In this document: in pieces, positions 35,173-48,049 of the stretch
How positions within the stretch are numbered: the first letter of the stretch is position 1
How the letters are laid out: the number at the start of each line of letters is the position of its first letter
Assembly: GCA_037892935.1 (NCBI GenBank)
Contig: JAYXKI010000003.1
Location: 1,240,001-1,304,000, forward strand
Length of the DNA stretch: 64,000 bases
Reading direction: 5' to 3'
Source of the DNA: Phlebopus portentosus
Lineage: Eukaryota; Basidiomycota; Agaricomycetes; Boletales; Boletinellaceae
Notes under the pieces: model-generated
Told to the model about the DNA's origin: nothing
What the model saw: only the letters and a program-made list of their open reading frames with translations
Database searches by the model: none
Program-made: the position numbers and the translations under genes

Positions 35173-35970
35173 TTTTGTTGATGGCTAGGTCTCGCTGGTT
35201 TCGGTCTTTCTCTGGGTTTCGTGCATCATCTCTGTTTCTGCTGAGCAACTGCATTCCGTCCCCATCACAAGCGCCTGGGTCATTGCATGTGTATATGATT
35301 TTCTTTCCGATGAAGTTGTCTTCGCCGGTTCCCCTTCGCCTTCCGTCGGCCTTGTTGAAATACCAGGGTCCATGCGAATCTATCCTTTGGCCATCATCCT
35401 CGATCTACATGTCCTCCACTTGACCTGTAATTTTACCTCTTGATACCTTACACCACCCCAGCGATTCTCAGGCAGGCATTTATGGGTTGGGAATCAATTA
35501 ATATGGCATCTTTTATTGTGTCTAGCTCTCCCGTACAGTGCTCCTCTATATTGTCTGTTTCTACTTTTATCTGCTTTTTCCTTTACTCTTGAATGGTCGT
35601 GGTAGTCTGTACCAGTACGAGTAGCCGCGACCCTCAAGGTCAAGGTTGTATATGAACTTTAATATCGTACGGGAAGAGAGTAATAGATTATTCTGTGAAA
35701 CGTGTGTGTGCGTTGGTGTATATTACGGCTGGCTTTGCGCTCGACGGACATAGAGACCTGAACGAGGTTTGCTGTAAACGTAAACATAGAAATCCGTGCG
35801 AGGTATACTATTTTCTGTGTAAGCTCTGTATTGAAATTCAAGCGATCTCGTGCAGACACGTGTACGCTTGACCCTTGAGTTCAGTTCTGTGTGTGGGAAT
35901 CACCTGATTGTACTTGAATTACGACACATGCATTCACTTTCTTGCATTCTCAACTCAAACTCTTAAAGTC
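35173..35970. other. Spacer between RGS and MAPR genes
   Basis: Probably RGS 3' UTR then MAPR upstream region. Minus-strand ORF at 35659-35859 lacks motifs. Nothing else seen. Confidence 0.4.
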
Positions 35971-37151
35971 ATGTCCTGGCTTTTCAATCCAACTGGCGAT
36001 CCTCCTCCCCGCAGGGCCGATGAACAACCGGCACAAGAAATGGTCACTGAGTTTGATTTTGCCTTCTGACTCGGCCTTACTTCCTTCCTATACAGGCTCC
36101 TGATTACAGTGGACGAATGGTGTCTACTAGGAAGGCGAATCAGCCTTTCCTTGCGTATGCAGCGTCTTTACTAGATGCACGACCGGTAGGTTTCACATAT
36201 TACCGTATTTGCCAGATATACTCGCTATCGGGAGGAACAAAAGCGTCTGCACGAAGAATGGTTGGAACGGAAGAAGCTGAGAGAGGAAAAGCTGGCCCGA
36301 GGCGAAGAAGTCGGGCCTGAAGAACCAGATCCCACAGCGCAGGAAGAAGTCGGTCTTCTCGGCCTGTTGAAATTTATTGTTTACTGTCTCCTCTTTCTCG
36401 CTCTCGTGAGCAAATTCTTCACTGGGAGTTTCGTTTTCGATCTCGAAAGTAAACTTCCGACACTGAAAAGTTTACTACCGGTGAGTATAAGAAAGCTCCT
36501 TGCAATCCTACTGGTCTGAATTGTGTGTTTAGCGAAACGAACGTCTTTTGAGTGAAGAAGGTCTTTCAAAATATGATGGAAGTGACCCATCAAAGCCAAT
36601 CTATTTGGCCGTGAGTATTCTTCTGAGACAGGATATGCACTTACAAAACAAGACTGTGACCATTCGGGTAACAGATCGATGGTCTCGTATATGATGTCAC
36701 TGAGGGACGCCGTATGTATGGTCCAGGCGGCTCGTATCACTTCATGTATGTCCAATGGATCTGACAATCTTTGCTTATTAACAAATCCGTCTTGGTAGGG
36801 CTGGACGAGATGCAGCGAGGGCGTTCGCAACCGGTTGCTTTGCTACTCACCAGACCCATGACATCCGGGGCCTTTCAGATAAAGAATTAAAGGCATGTTC
36901 GGAGGAAGTGCTGCTTTTCTACGGACGCAATCTTATGATATGAACAGGGTCTGGAGCACTGGAAGAACTTCTATGCGAATCATAAGAAGTACACCAAGAT
37001 CGGGAGAGTATTGCATCATCCTATAGATCCTCTGAGCCCCATTCCTCCTCCATGCAAGGAAGAGAAGCCGGCGGTAGGGAACAAAGAGCAGGCAAAGGAG
37101 GAGAGGCCAACCAAGGACTCGGGACAGCACGCGAAGCACCAAGAGCTATGA
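35971..37151 (+). CDS. Membrane-associated cytochrome-b5-like haem-binding protein (MAPR/PGRMC type)
   Basis: Family knowledge: MAPR proteins bind haem through a b5-like domain and assist sterol metabolism, often with cytochrome P450. Seen: MSWLFNPTGDPPPRRADEQP, then APDYSGRMVSTRKANQPFLA, and across an intron near 36155 (gc|gtatgc to gccag) YTRYREEQKRLHEEWLERKK. A membrane helix follows in LLKFIVYCLLFLALVSKFF. The b5-like domain is SDPSKPIYLAIDGLVYDVTE, RRMYGPGGSYHFMAGRDAAR, AFATGCFATHQTHDIRGLSD and EHWKNFYANHKKYTKIGRVL. The acidic and Lys-rich tail ends in GQHAKHQEL. Two small introns cut the b5 domain. Start at 35971 is the first ATG and its short N terminus precedes a conserved motif. Convergent with the next gene. 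Confidence 0.85.
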
Positions 37152-37353
37152 TATTATATTTTACAGTGTCCATGTACATGCTAACACGCGCTACCAGGCG
37201 TCTAAATTAAACGAGTATACAATAAATAAAAAGGAGTGGACAATCATCAGCGTTCATCACGTATAGCCTAGAGTGAGTGCTGCGATCTGGAATGGGGAAC
37301 AGTGTATCGTCTAGCGTCTGGACTTGAGCATCTAATGCTACTCGAACGAGATG

Positions 37354-38039
37354 TTAGGAAGACTCAACTCGAAGTGTTGGACCTGAGCCCACCTGACTGG
37401 ATGGACCTCGATTCAAGAAATAGTTCTTCAGAATGGGGAAGTCTGCCATGCTGATATCAATGAGACATATGAAGGGATCGCTTCCACCTCCACGATATTT
37501 TGCAACGACAATGTTGCCTCTCCATGCGCTGCTCTCATTGAACGAGTTCCCTTGGATTTCGCGAATCGCCCTGTTGACGGGAAATGGGGCGCCAGTTCTC
37601 GACACTAAAAACTCGCAGGAATTAGTAGCCTGTTTCGCTACTTTATAAGTTGCTGTGCTCACCGACAGGGTAGAAAATGATGTATGGATTCGCGAAGCTT
37701 TTGGTCATTCCATCCAGCGACTCTACTAGCTGCTCAAAGTGTAAGTGATTTGAGCAGTCTGATACCATAACGAGACTTACTTGCACTCGCCAAGCACGCT
37801 GGTTAGGAAGGTCCGCAATCGTATCCATATGTACCTCCGGATGAGGCATAACGGAAACCAAGATTAGCTGGCCCGTTTGCGGATTCGTTCGGGTCAGCGG
37901 ACTGAAAGTGGACTCAAGTTAGGCAACCTCGAATGAAGCCAACGTATTCATTGGCGTACCTTGTGGGAAGCTCGACGACCTGGGGAGGTCTTCCATCTGC
38001 TGGAAACAGAATAGCATCGTACGAAAGAAGATCGTCCAT
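37354..38039 (-). CDS. Unrecognised small protein (about 180 residues)
   Basis: No family recognised. The likely reading starts MDDLLSYDAILFPADGRPPQ, VVELPTR, joined by introns to SPLTRTNPQTGQLILVSVMP, HPEVHMDTIADLPNQRAWRV, QLVESLDGMTKSFANPYIIF, YPV, then SRTGAPFPVNRAIREIQGNS, AWRGNIVVAKYRGGGSDPFI and CLIDISMADFPILKNYFLNR. The stop at 37354 is the first in frame, but an intron after GPSSQ (gtgggc) is also possible. Donors near 37677 and 37782 keep the frame. The coding pattern (no stops, conserved-looking charged and hydrophobic alternation) supports a real gene. Soluble protein; function unknown. Confidence 0.6.
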
Positions 38040-39842
38040 GTAGCCCGCAAAGAAAGACAAAAAAAGTTGCTATCAACAATGGCAATCAGTGCGTTTCCGT
38101 GCTGCAGCTGGGGCGATGTTTACCGTTGATAATTAAAAGGATCTAGCAATAAAGAGAAGGGAAACCAGAAACAGAGGAACTAAACTGGAACACTGAGGAA
38201 AGCGAGTCCAGCCGTTGTGGATTTATAGGCCCGGGGCTCTGTAAGCTATGCCGGTGGTGACCGACATGCCTTCTGGGCTCTGATGCACGCACCGCTGGGT
38301 CAGAAGGGTTACGCACGAGGCAACGGTACCCTCTTCCTCTTCCCGTCGGTTACATACATCACCGCGATGGATTCAGGACGACCCGCTAGATTGACAACTT
38401 TGATTTTTCACACTAATCCGATCCAGATGATGTTCAATGCGACAACGGTATGGATGAATCGCATATGAATCTAGACTGTAGCAATAGAGACTGTCGGTGC
38501 TCGTCAACTGGCGCCCAGAAGCTCAAGATTAGCCGCGGAAGAATCTGTTCCGTTTACTTCCTCCCCGTTACCCCGGCTAATCGGTGCGTTATTCTTCATA
38601 CAACTTGGCTTGATTGCTTTGAACCGGGCATCGACTCTCTTGTCATGCGTGCGCATCACTTACAGCTGTCCGGCAGGTGAAATGGGTCTCGTCGGCCACG
38701 GTTGGGACGCAAGTGAGATAAGACAACTAAGGCATCGACCCGGACTTCGGGCCAAGGCTGTTTGGTCTAACTGGTTGGATGTGATGAGCGACGATCTTGG
38801 TCCGTGCCGCCCTGGCTGTTTCTCCGGCACTGCGCGTCCGGCTTTTGTGGCTTGTGGCAAAACATCTGTTGCTCTAGCGTTCCAGCGAAATTTCGAGGAC
38901 GCTCACGGGAAAGCTACTGCACCACGTTTGTGACGCATGTGCGGTTATCGGCAGACACATGTCTAAATTCAGGCTGGGGTGCACCGGGGTACATGAGGCT
39001 TGCATTTGAAGGTCTAGTCCAATCCTTCATGATCTCAGAGGTAAGCTTCCCGATTCCTATATGACAACTAATCATATCAGTTATAACCGCGAAATTCAGC
39101 GCCCTTGTTTTAGCACCAACCTTCGCCCCCTGGAGATGTTGTACTCGATGTTTGATATTAACTGTCAGGAGCACAGCTGACAGAGGATCATGAGCAGTGC
39201 AGACCGAAATTACCAGGCGCCCTGATTGAAGTTTCCGCTGGTATTCCCGCGAAGAAGATACCTTCCCTGCGGTGCTGCGCACTCCTGGACTCTTGAGCGA
39301 GCGGAACCTCATATTCGCACGGACCGTCCTTCGATCCATAAAGGCAATGTGCATCAACCGAATTATAACATTATGACAGGCAATGTCTGTGCTGCTGCCG
39401 TAGCATGTGAAGAGATTCGAAGGGTCCGGTCATGCAGAAAAATCCAATAGTGTAATAATTAGTCGAACTTGTGTCTATACATACCTTTATGTCTTCCTCC
39501 CGTAACTTTGACGATTGCGAAGCTTTCGATCAAAGTGCATTAATCCCATCCAAATCCAGAGCAGTGGGAAGGAAGAAAACATGCATGCCACTAGGCGACG
39601 GGGTTCAGACCTTGAACTTGAAACACTGAGTGAGCTGTTGCTGCAGTTATCGAGCTGGGCCACTAAATACGCGAAACACGTGAGCGGCGAATCCAGTTGT
39701 TCGTGACGCGCAGATCTCATTTCGGAAATCTTGTGGTTCCGCTCTCGTCGTCTCGTCTCGCGTCCTTGTCTACCTCCTCTAGTCTTTCCGCGCGATCTCC
39801 TCAAGCCTTCAGCACAGAAGCTCGCAGCTCCTAAACGCGCGG
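38040..39842. other. 1.8-kb gene-poor region upstream of Nup160
   Basis: No credible gene. ORFs on both strands (for example 38610-38933 and 38914-39357) overlap one another and lack motifs. About 39710-39800 is C/T-rich and is probably the Nup160 leader. The rest holds no recognisable element. Confidence 0.4.
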
Positions 39843-42800
39843 ATGGATAGCAAGACAGATACTCATGTCCTATCTTCTTTACATCTATCATCAGTCTTCG
39901 CTTCGTCCGCGCATGTTCCAACTCATGCCGTTCCTACTGTCCGGCGCGACATCCCTCTTGCAACAGCCCGGTCGGACATTCCAGACGAACATGCGTCTTT
40001 TTCATCTCTTTTTAATTCCACAGAGATTGGTCATGTTCTCATACGCGTCGTTCAAGGTGGTCTCGCTGTAGAACTCGTCTCACTCTCTTACAACATCTCC
40101 CCTATCCGATTCGTTTTTCCAGCCACCATCATTCCCAACCCAGCTCTCGTAGCTTACGGAGGCCGAACTTATCTGATTGTCGTCACTTCTGTTGGGACAC
40201 TGTTCAGGCTTTCCGTTCCATGTTATCATGATGAACAGCTTTGGCACGGGCCGCTATCCAAGAACTGGTGCAAAGAATGGCAGATTAAGAAGCTCGGAGG
40301 AGCGGAACCCAAACTGGTCCATGTCCACGATGCTCATGATGTAGCGATTGCTCTGAGTTATGGAGGTTACCTGCGACTGGAGAATAAGAGTGTGAATTCT
40401 CGTGACAGTGGTGAGAATTCTCTTCTTCGCTTTTGCCGTATATCATTGACAAATTTGCTCAGTACAATGGATCGAGACCGAGTGGAAATCGATAAACTGG
40501 TACTCAGCTTTCATTCCTGCCATTGGGACAAGTCGTGATTATCCCGAAGAAATCGTCTCCATGAGTTCCGCTCCGTCACCCACGGACTTGCCGGACTTGT
40601 TTTCCATCTCACGCGACCGCGTATTACGAAGGTGGACAGTAGCCAAGGGATGTCGGTCTGAGATTGTCCTGGACACCAGCAGAGCCACGGATGATACCTC
40701 TTCTCTTCTTGATCCGCACCCTCAGAAGCTTCTGCAAGTGTTAACCACTGTACCTGTGCAGGGTGCCGAGGTTAGCGCGGAAGAGTCTGTTTTCGTGATT
40801 GTTTTCGTACCTTCACCATCATCTCCTACTACTGGCGGAACTTTCCGTGTTTACAACGCAGATCGTTACCAATGGAAAATTGTTTACTCAATCGACGCAA
40901 CTCCGGAAAGCGCGCATTGCAGACTGCAGGACTTTATCGTAAACAGAGATTCTCTGTACGTGCTATGGGAAAAACAGGGCGAATCGATGCTAGAAACGAC
41001 TCATATCTCACTGGGAAACCTGTCATCCGAGTCGCGATTGAGCAATCAAACTGTTGCTTGGCGTAGGGTGAGGCTCGACAATAGTAGCAAAATTAATTCG
41101 GACGCTATGAACGAGCTGCTTCTCCAGCCTGGTTCGCTCACGGACAAGTTCCTCCAGTCTATTCTCCGACCCGGTCTATTTTCTGTCGTTACGCTGCGTG
41201 CCGCGTTGCAAGATTATCGAGAGCACTACCTGTCCTTGCCAGGCCCTCATCCGAAGCCTCTTCTGGCTATATACGCCACGCTTGGCGAGAATATTGCCAC
41301 AGTTGTCGGTTGCACTGTAGCGCTGACCCGAGATCCTCATACAGGTGTAACTTTACATAACCAATACTGGAATGCGTTGCGGCGAGATTGGGAAGGGTTT
41401 CTAGCGCGATGCACGGAGATCGAACGAATTGCCCGCTGGCCTGTCTGCGCGGGTCTCGATGCGAATGGACAGATATTAGTGGTCGAGCGGGAAAGAATCA
41501 GCCAATGTGTTCAAGAAGATGCGCCCACGCAATTACACCAGCGGCTTCTGTCTACGTCGAACGAGGACCCTGGGTATCGTTTGCTTAACATATGCTGGGC
41601 TGTGAGAACCAAACTTTCTGAGCCTCTTGTCCGACGGATAGAGACGGAGACCATTAGTATTTTTCATCAGGAATATTCGTTCCCTCTCGCCGACATCATT
41701 GCGGAAGCTTCAGCTAGAGTATTCACCAGGGAAGAAATCGAAGACGATCTCGCTTCATGGGCGCATGAGCAAGTATCGACCATCCCAGACTTCGATTCTG
41801 CCGTACGGCGCGCTCTAGAAGTTATTACCAGCCTGAGTAGGGCTGTAAAACAGGAGGAAGACGAGGTCGAATTAATCCTTCCTCCTGTGATCCTTGAATG
41901 GACAAGGGCGCTAGCGACTTCGTACCTTACAGAGACAATTGAGGCGCGATACGACCTTTGCATTGCCTTATCTGTGTTATTCTTCCTTATGGGAGAGGGT
42001 CTGAAAGAATCACAAGTAGATCCTGTTCTTCTCGCTGAGGTATTTGCCATAATTCGAGGCGTCGCGATGTGTCGCTACATTTGTCGTCAGCCTGCTGGCG
42101 ACCTGGGTGGAGCGAAACCCATGCCACAGCAGGCCGACACGGAGGACGATGTCGCCACTCGTTTGAGCACCATGTATGTTTCACGAGAACCAAAAAATCC
42201 ACCGCCTAGCTATTCTTTGGCACATCAACTGTTGTCAGAATACGGACACCCTCCAGTCGTCCCGGCCGCTGTGCACCATTTTCTTGATCAACTAGGACTA
42301 TTCAGCAACATGTCTCCTGCGCACGTAACTCGCAGTGAAGTGGTCATTTGTGAAAAGCTGCGTCTCATGGGCTACAGCGAGGGTGCGAGATATCTTCTTT
42401 CCTGGCTTCCACGGACGCCGGCTGTTTGTTATGTCTCTGGGCGTTTATGGATAGACGGTGGTCGAGAAGACGAGGCTGCCACGCTTCTGCAAGGTGTATC
42501 AGGAGTCTTCGGTGAGTCTGGTCTCTGGTAAACAAGTCAGAATCTGATACGACGAGCATAACAGGACCGGGAAATGTGATCTTATCTGACGATCTACAAA
42601 GTCTCGACGCAATTTTACCGAGTGGCTGCTGCCATTCAGACTGTGCTTATTATTTGCATGTTGCCGACCTTTTCAAGAGAGCTGGCATGACGTCTCACGA
42701 AGTTCATTTCCTTCGTCTGGCGTTGTCCGTTTGGCCAGAAGGAGGCGAATTGGACGAGGTCTCGCAGAACACTTGGTCATCCATCATAAAAGGCTATTCG

Positions 42801-44447
42801 GACTTGGGTCTGTACGATGATGCTTATTGCTATCTCATTTCTTTTCCGCATCGTGACCAGTAAGCATCTCCACTTCTGCACTTTCCCGCCCTGATCCTAC
42901 GCATTTCCAGGAAGCAACAATATGTGTCAAACTTGGTTTACAAGATGTGCGAGAACAATGCATTGGACCGCCTTCTTTCTATGAACTTCCGCGGACTTGT
43001 GCAAGAAGTTGAAGCCGCACTTTCATTTAAAGCGCGCAACGCAGATCCTCGTAGCCTTCCAAATTGGTCCCAGGTTCTTTACACTTGGTATACTATCCGG
43101 GGTGATTATCGGAATGGTAAGTTTTTATGACCCGTCTCAGCGAAAGCGGATGAATGACTTCTTACGCAGCGGCCCTAACGATGTACATCCGTTATCGCCG
43201 ATTATCTGATCTTCATGGTGACGCAACAACCTCTATCTCGATTGTCGAGCAGCAGGCAGAAGCGTTGAGCATTGCGATGAATGCGCTGGGACTTGTAGAA
43301 AGTAAGAACGCATACTTGACTGTCCCTACCTACGACGCAAGCTTGCCAGTAAGCCCTTCGTTTCTCATGACTGTATATACCCGCTGACTTGCGCAGCCTC
43401 GCAAGCGCCGGAAACTCGGGAATTATCTTCCCAAGGACCAATTAGTGTCAAAACAACGAAACATTGAGGTCGTCAAGCTCTCGGACATCGAAAAGGAGTA
43501 TGCACATCTTACAGTCAATATGGAACTCATTCGGCGCGATCCGACACTGATACGACACGGAGGTGCGATTCATTTCGTAGACACCTATCTTTGAGCGCTG
43601 ACAAAGTAGTTAAGAGCCTTCACTGACACCATGGCTCACCGTGTCGAAATTGACTCAAGCAGGTCTCTACGACCTGGCTATGACCACAGCGAAGGCTTTA
43701 TCTGTGGACATGGTCGAGTTGTTCCAACGGCTCACATTACGGTGCCTACACTTGTCAGGGACGACTGATTCAGCCTTGTAAGGTTCTTGCAGATCTCAAA
43801 TTCTGGTTATTAATCTATACTTTATGATTAGGATCGAAGCTGCTTCGTCGGATTGGCTTTTAACAGATAAAGTCTCCTCGTGGTCAGGCACTCCGACTGA
43901 GCGAGCGTGGCGTTACCTTCGTCAATGCCTTGGACGTTACGATTCGGTCGAGACGGATTATAGATATAGCAAGGCTGTACTGGAGACGCTGCTATCTAAT
44001 GATCAATATCCTCCGCCGCCCTGGCTGTTGCAAACGATTGAGGTATGAAATTCCTGAAACGTTTCCCATCAATATTCTAATTCTTCATATAGGAATATCA
44101 TCCCGAGCATCTTATCCGGGCATTCTTACGTTTCGGGAATGTGCAGGAAGCCCTCGAGCGCTCTTTGAAATTGGTCCGAAAGGTGAAATTCCGATTCACA
44201 GTGCAAATAAATCGCGACTTCTGACTACTATACCTAGTCTAATGCTGCATTAGATGCAATATCATCAAAACAAGCATCATGTACTTGGCTCCCATATTCG
44301 GTTATTGATGCCGTCCTCAAGTCTAGTGAGGATAGTGAGGACAGTCCATCACCACAGCTGCAGAAGCAACGACAGGCCTTGCAAAAGGAAGTTACGAACC
44401 GCATCCTTCGTTTGCGGAAAGACGCAGAAAAAAATTCTTCACACTGA
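39843..44447 (+). CDS. NUP160: Nucleoporin Nup120/Nup160
   Basis: Family knowledge: Nup160 (Nup120 in yeast) is part of the Y-shaped Nup84/Nup107 complex of the nuclear pore scaffold, with an N-terminal beta-propeller and C-terminal helical solenoid. Seen: ELVSLSYNISPIRFVFPATI, GRTYLIVVTSVGTLFRLSVP, then after an intron at about 40413-40479 WIETEWKSINWYSAFIPAIG, and SISRDRVLRRWTVAKGCRSE in the propeller. Helical repeats follow, such as RVFTREEIEDDLASWAHEQV and GYSEGARYLLSWLPRTPAVC, then DPRSLPNWSQVLYTWYTIRG and HPEHLIRAFLRFGNVQEALE. The end is TNRILRLRKDAEKNSSH. Around 1300 residues and about eight introns, the large ones clustered at the 3' half. The start at 39843 is the first ATG after a C/T leader. 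Confidence 0.88.
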
Positions 44448-44722
44448 AACATGTTTTAGGTACCTTGCCTTCTTGATTCCTTCATTACTCAATGCCTTAT
44501 CGTTTATATCATCTCGTTTATCCAATGTTTATTACACTAACTGCTGAGCCGAGGGAAAGAGATAAAAACATGATGGGCACATATGATACACAAGCACTAA
44601 AAGAAACACGAATCGAGAGCAGCGCAAGACCACAGCAAGAAAAGAAAACGATAACACGATGAGACAAAGGCAGATATTAGCTAAAAATATGGGACAGCTG
44701 TTCGTCTAGCAGACAAGATAGA

Positions 44723-47668
44723 TTACATGTGTGAGGAGGTATCTGGTCTTTCCATGACATTCAAGAAGCGAACCCATTCTCCCTGGCCGAAACCAACGGA
44801 CGCGCCCCACATCGAATCATTCGCGCCTTGCACATAAGCCGCTTCGCCGTACTCTGGCGCTTGAACAGGGTAGGGCTGATGAGGCAATCGAGGCTGTTGC
44901 AGTTGTGGTACGTATTGTGGTACCGCAGAACCAAACTGGGGTGAATGTGAAACATGATGAGTCGCATAATGCAATAGTGGGGCATTGTTGTGAGGCGTGC
45001 CTGTGCGCACTGATTGTTGTACATGTGGAGCCGTTTGAGCATACGGAGGAGGCTGATTGTGCGTCGACGTTGAACGTCCATCAATTGGGGTATCAAGAGG
45101 TCCTGACATATTGTGAGGGAGATGCAACTGCGATGAGGACGAGACCCCATTGCCCGGGGGTAAAGGAGGTATTCCATGTGTCGCGGAAGGTGGCGAGACG
45201 GAGCTAGAATGTGACGGCGAGTCCATCATACCGCGTCGATTAGGAGAATCGAGGTGCGATCGAGGATGCGCAGGTGAATCGTGATAAGGAAAAGCAAGGC
45301 CCTTGATGCGACTCAGCACTTGCTTCTTCTTTATCTCTCGTTGTTCTGGCGTTTCTCCGGGTGGGGCGGGCTCGTACAAAGGCGCGAGAGCGGTAAGCAT
45401 ATCCATTGCTTTGTCCGCGATGGCCACTCCAGAAGACATCCTCAGAATGTCCACAACCCGACGAATATTGGCCCGGAACAGATTCGCTCCCGGTTGGTCA
45501 GGATTCTCGATAAGCTGAAATGAGAAAAACATGGCTGCACTGAAACAATGGAAAGGACCCCAGTGAACATGTCCAGGAACGGCGAGTGAGGAGTTAGCAA
45601 GGAGATCAGGCCGCGCTTGGCCCACGAGCTGGATCAGTTTATCTGCGGCATTAACGGCAGTGTCCAAGGACTGCGACATGTGTTCGCTCATTGTGTTGTT
45701 AGTGTTTCCCTTCCTCTTCAGTGAGCGTTGTTGCACGTCATGAGCAGCGGCAGCATAAGGTCTATGCAAGCTGAACCGTATGTGGTAGTAGCTTGTTCGA
45801 ACGATTATGCTTTGCACGCCTAATCTCATGTATGCGGGCAGAGGGCTAGCCAAAGAACGCGCCAATCGGTACTCGTCAAGATCCAGCTCCTTTGGCAAAT
45901 CTTCCATCCAAGTAACCAGTTCACGATCGCGTTCCTGCACACGTTCGTAAGGAACAGGCCGAATAGAGACTGCATCATCCACAATGCTTCCCAGGACGAA
46001 AGCTAGTCGGAAGAGATGCAAGTTTGGTAAGAATAGACGCCCATCTGGATCAATCTCGGTATCTATGTGTGACGGCATCCGAGTATCAAAATGATGAGAT
46101 GCTATTGACAGTGGCCGTCCGAACAAGAAGCACTGCCAGCTGTCAACAATAATTCAGTATCGTTCTAGCTATCCATATGGGAAAGGGACTGACCGCTCAA
46201 GAAGAATGATATGCCACCAGCACCACCGTCGTCTCTCCGCTACCTCACGTGGCATTTTCCACTTGTCTGGATCGCGATGTAAACCCATTGCAGTGCCAAT
46301 ACTGACCAGTTCACCGCGAATAGACCAGATCTCTTCCGCATCCTTCTTCGACAAAGTTAGGTAATGCGTGCGGACAAGAAGTAATTCCACCAATTCTAGG
46401 AAAGCGCTCGAGACTCCAAACGGTATCGACTGAGTGACTCTCGTGCAATGTCGTAATATCGCTCGCAGAGTTCCTCATGCTCCGGAGGAAGCGAGACTAG
46501 TAGTGCATGCTGGGCAGGAATGTAACGGATAGCAACAGACATAATAACACAGAGTGTGGCTAGAACCAATCGGTCCGACGATTGGCCTGTCTTGAATTTT
46601 TTCCAAGCCGCCATGAAAGATTGAGGGTGCACATGCCGATACATCCAGTTACAATATTCGAAATAAAAATCAACGAGGCCTGAAAATAATGGTATAAATA
46701 AACTGAATAGAGATCAATATTAGTTCGCTTGACACTTACCATCAATAATGTGTAACTGCGGCAATAATTCCAATAGGTCATTATCATATGAACGCGTTTG
46801 ATCATTGAGATTCGGCACAGATCCCTCATCACTCGAGCGGGTAGAATCATCGCCGCTATTGTCGACATCTCTGCCCTCGCGCTGTTCGGGAGACTTGAAG
46901 CTCAATAAATGTGTTACCATTGAAGTAGGACCCGCATAAAGCCCCCCTTGGCCCTTATGATTGAGCATCCCAGGTACAGATTTATTCGATGTCTCATGAG
47001 CGTCTGAAGTGAGTTTTTCGACGGAATCCGAAGGAGACGGCCCTTGAGGGACTGAACTGGAAGGCGCCGAGGAATATGCCGGTCCAGTACCGGAACGAAC
47101 AATATAAGCTTCCAATGAGGCCAGAGATTGCCGAATATGAGCAATCTCATGGTGAGGATCTATTTTGCTACTACTGGATGATCGTATATTGAGCATGAGT
47201 GGTAAAAAGCGCGCGCACGAGCTGAGGAACGAACCGGTTGTCATCCGCGGGATCATTTGCGGCACCTTGGTAGCAGGACATGACGGTGCCTGAGAGAAGT
47301 ATTAGCAAGCGCCCGAAGAAGGCAAGAAGTCGACGGTCAAACACGAACCTCTGAGTACACAAGAAGAGCATGGCCTCCCTCTAGAAGGAAGAAGCTGCCA
47401 GTTGGCTATTGACCGTGAAATGTCTCAGAATGACTGACCTGTCACATTTGAGCTTGCTATTACGACAAGGCTCGCAGTTTATAGCCTTCCTTGCCCTCTT
47501 GGCGGGCTGCTTTGCCTGAGAAACATCTCGCTCGACGGTGGGAGAGCGTGTGGAATCCTCTGCGGAGGCTATATTTGCGTCGTTGTGCTCCAGTTTTAGT
47601 CTTTGAGCTGGGCGAGGATTTATGGGCAGGCGTGGCTGGATATGTGCTGGGAGGTCTGTTGTGGGCAT
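44723..47668 (-). CDS. Zn2Cys6 fungal-specific transcription factor
   Basis: Seen: KAINCEPCRNSKLKCDRG followed across an intron by RPCSSCVLRGTVMSCYQG; the six Cys fit the binuclear zinc cluster CX2CX6CX5CX2CX8C at about residues 46-76. A linker with Ser-rich acidic text follows, then the Fungal_trans domain from about residue 230: WMYRHVHPQSFMAAWKKFKT, LVRTHYLTLSKKDAEEIWSI, RGELVSIGTAMGLHRDPDKW and PREVAERRRWCWWHIILLER. The C-terminal 180 residues are Pro/Ser/His/Gln-rich. About 900 residues; introns near 46140-46190, 46394-46440, 46650-46740, 47165-47270 and 47395-47460. The start at 47668 is the first ATG. The target genes cannot be read from the sequence. Divergent from STI1, sharing a 381-bp upstream region. 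Confidence 0.88.
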
Positions 47669-48049
47669 CTGAGGGGGGTAAAGAGGGAAGCCGTTAGTGG
47701 AAGGTAGAAGAAGGAGAAGAGGCAGGTCTCAGAGGCACTGACAGTCCCAGGCAGGACAGGACGGACGGACAGCGACTGACTGGCCCGGCCCTGTATTATA
47801 TTATCTATGCTTTGATGTATATGTATTTATAATTCAATTGCAACCTCTTCTATTTAGAACGTACAATCATACATAAACCTTCATGTCACCTGTAACTGTC
47901 TGTCACACTATGTCACGCCGGAAGCATACATCCAAATCAGGACAGCACACCGTAGTCGATCATCGTTCTGGAACATTCCGGACGGACCGTTGGAAAGCTG
48001 CAGCCAGAGCATCAACGTATACACGCCCAGCTTGTCATATCTCCCACCG
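47669..48049. promoter_or_regulatory. Shared divergent promoter of Zn2Cys6 factor and STI1
   Basis: 381 bp between the two start codons, with no other gene. It contains a heat-shock element near the STI1 side (separate entry). A plus-strand ORF from 47883 overlaps STI1 in another frame and is not a gene. Confidence 0.6.
47965..47979. promoter_or_regulatory. Heat-shock element upstream of STI1
   Basis: Contains gttctggaacattcc: TTC-tg-GAA-ca-TTC, three perfect alternating nGAAn units with two-base spacing, a fit to the Hsf1 consensus. It begins about 85 bases before the STI1 ATG at 48050 and about 300 from the divergent start. Hsf control of STI1 orthologues is established in other fungi. Confidence 0.75.

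Noticed and set aside
38610..39357. Overlapping ORFs on both strands in the Nup160 upstream region
   Set aside because: No motif, no splice support, and they overlap one another.
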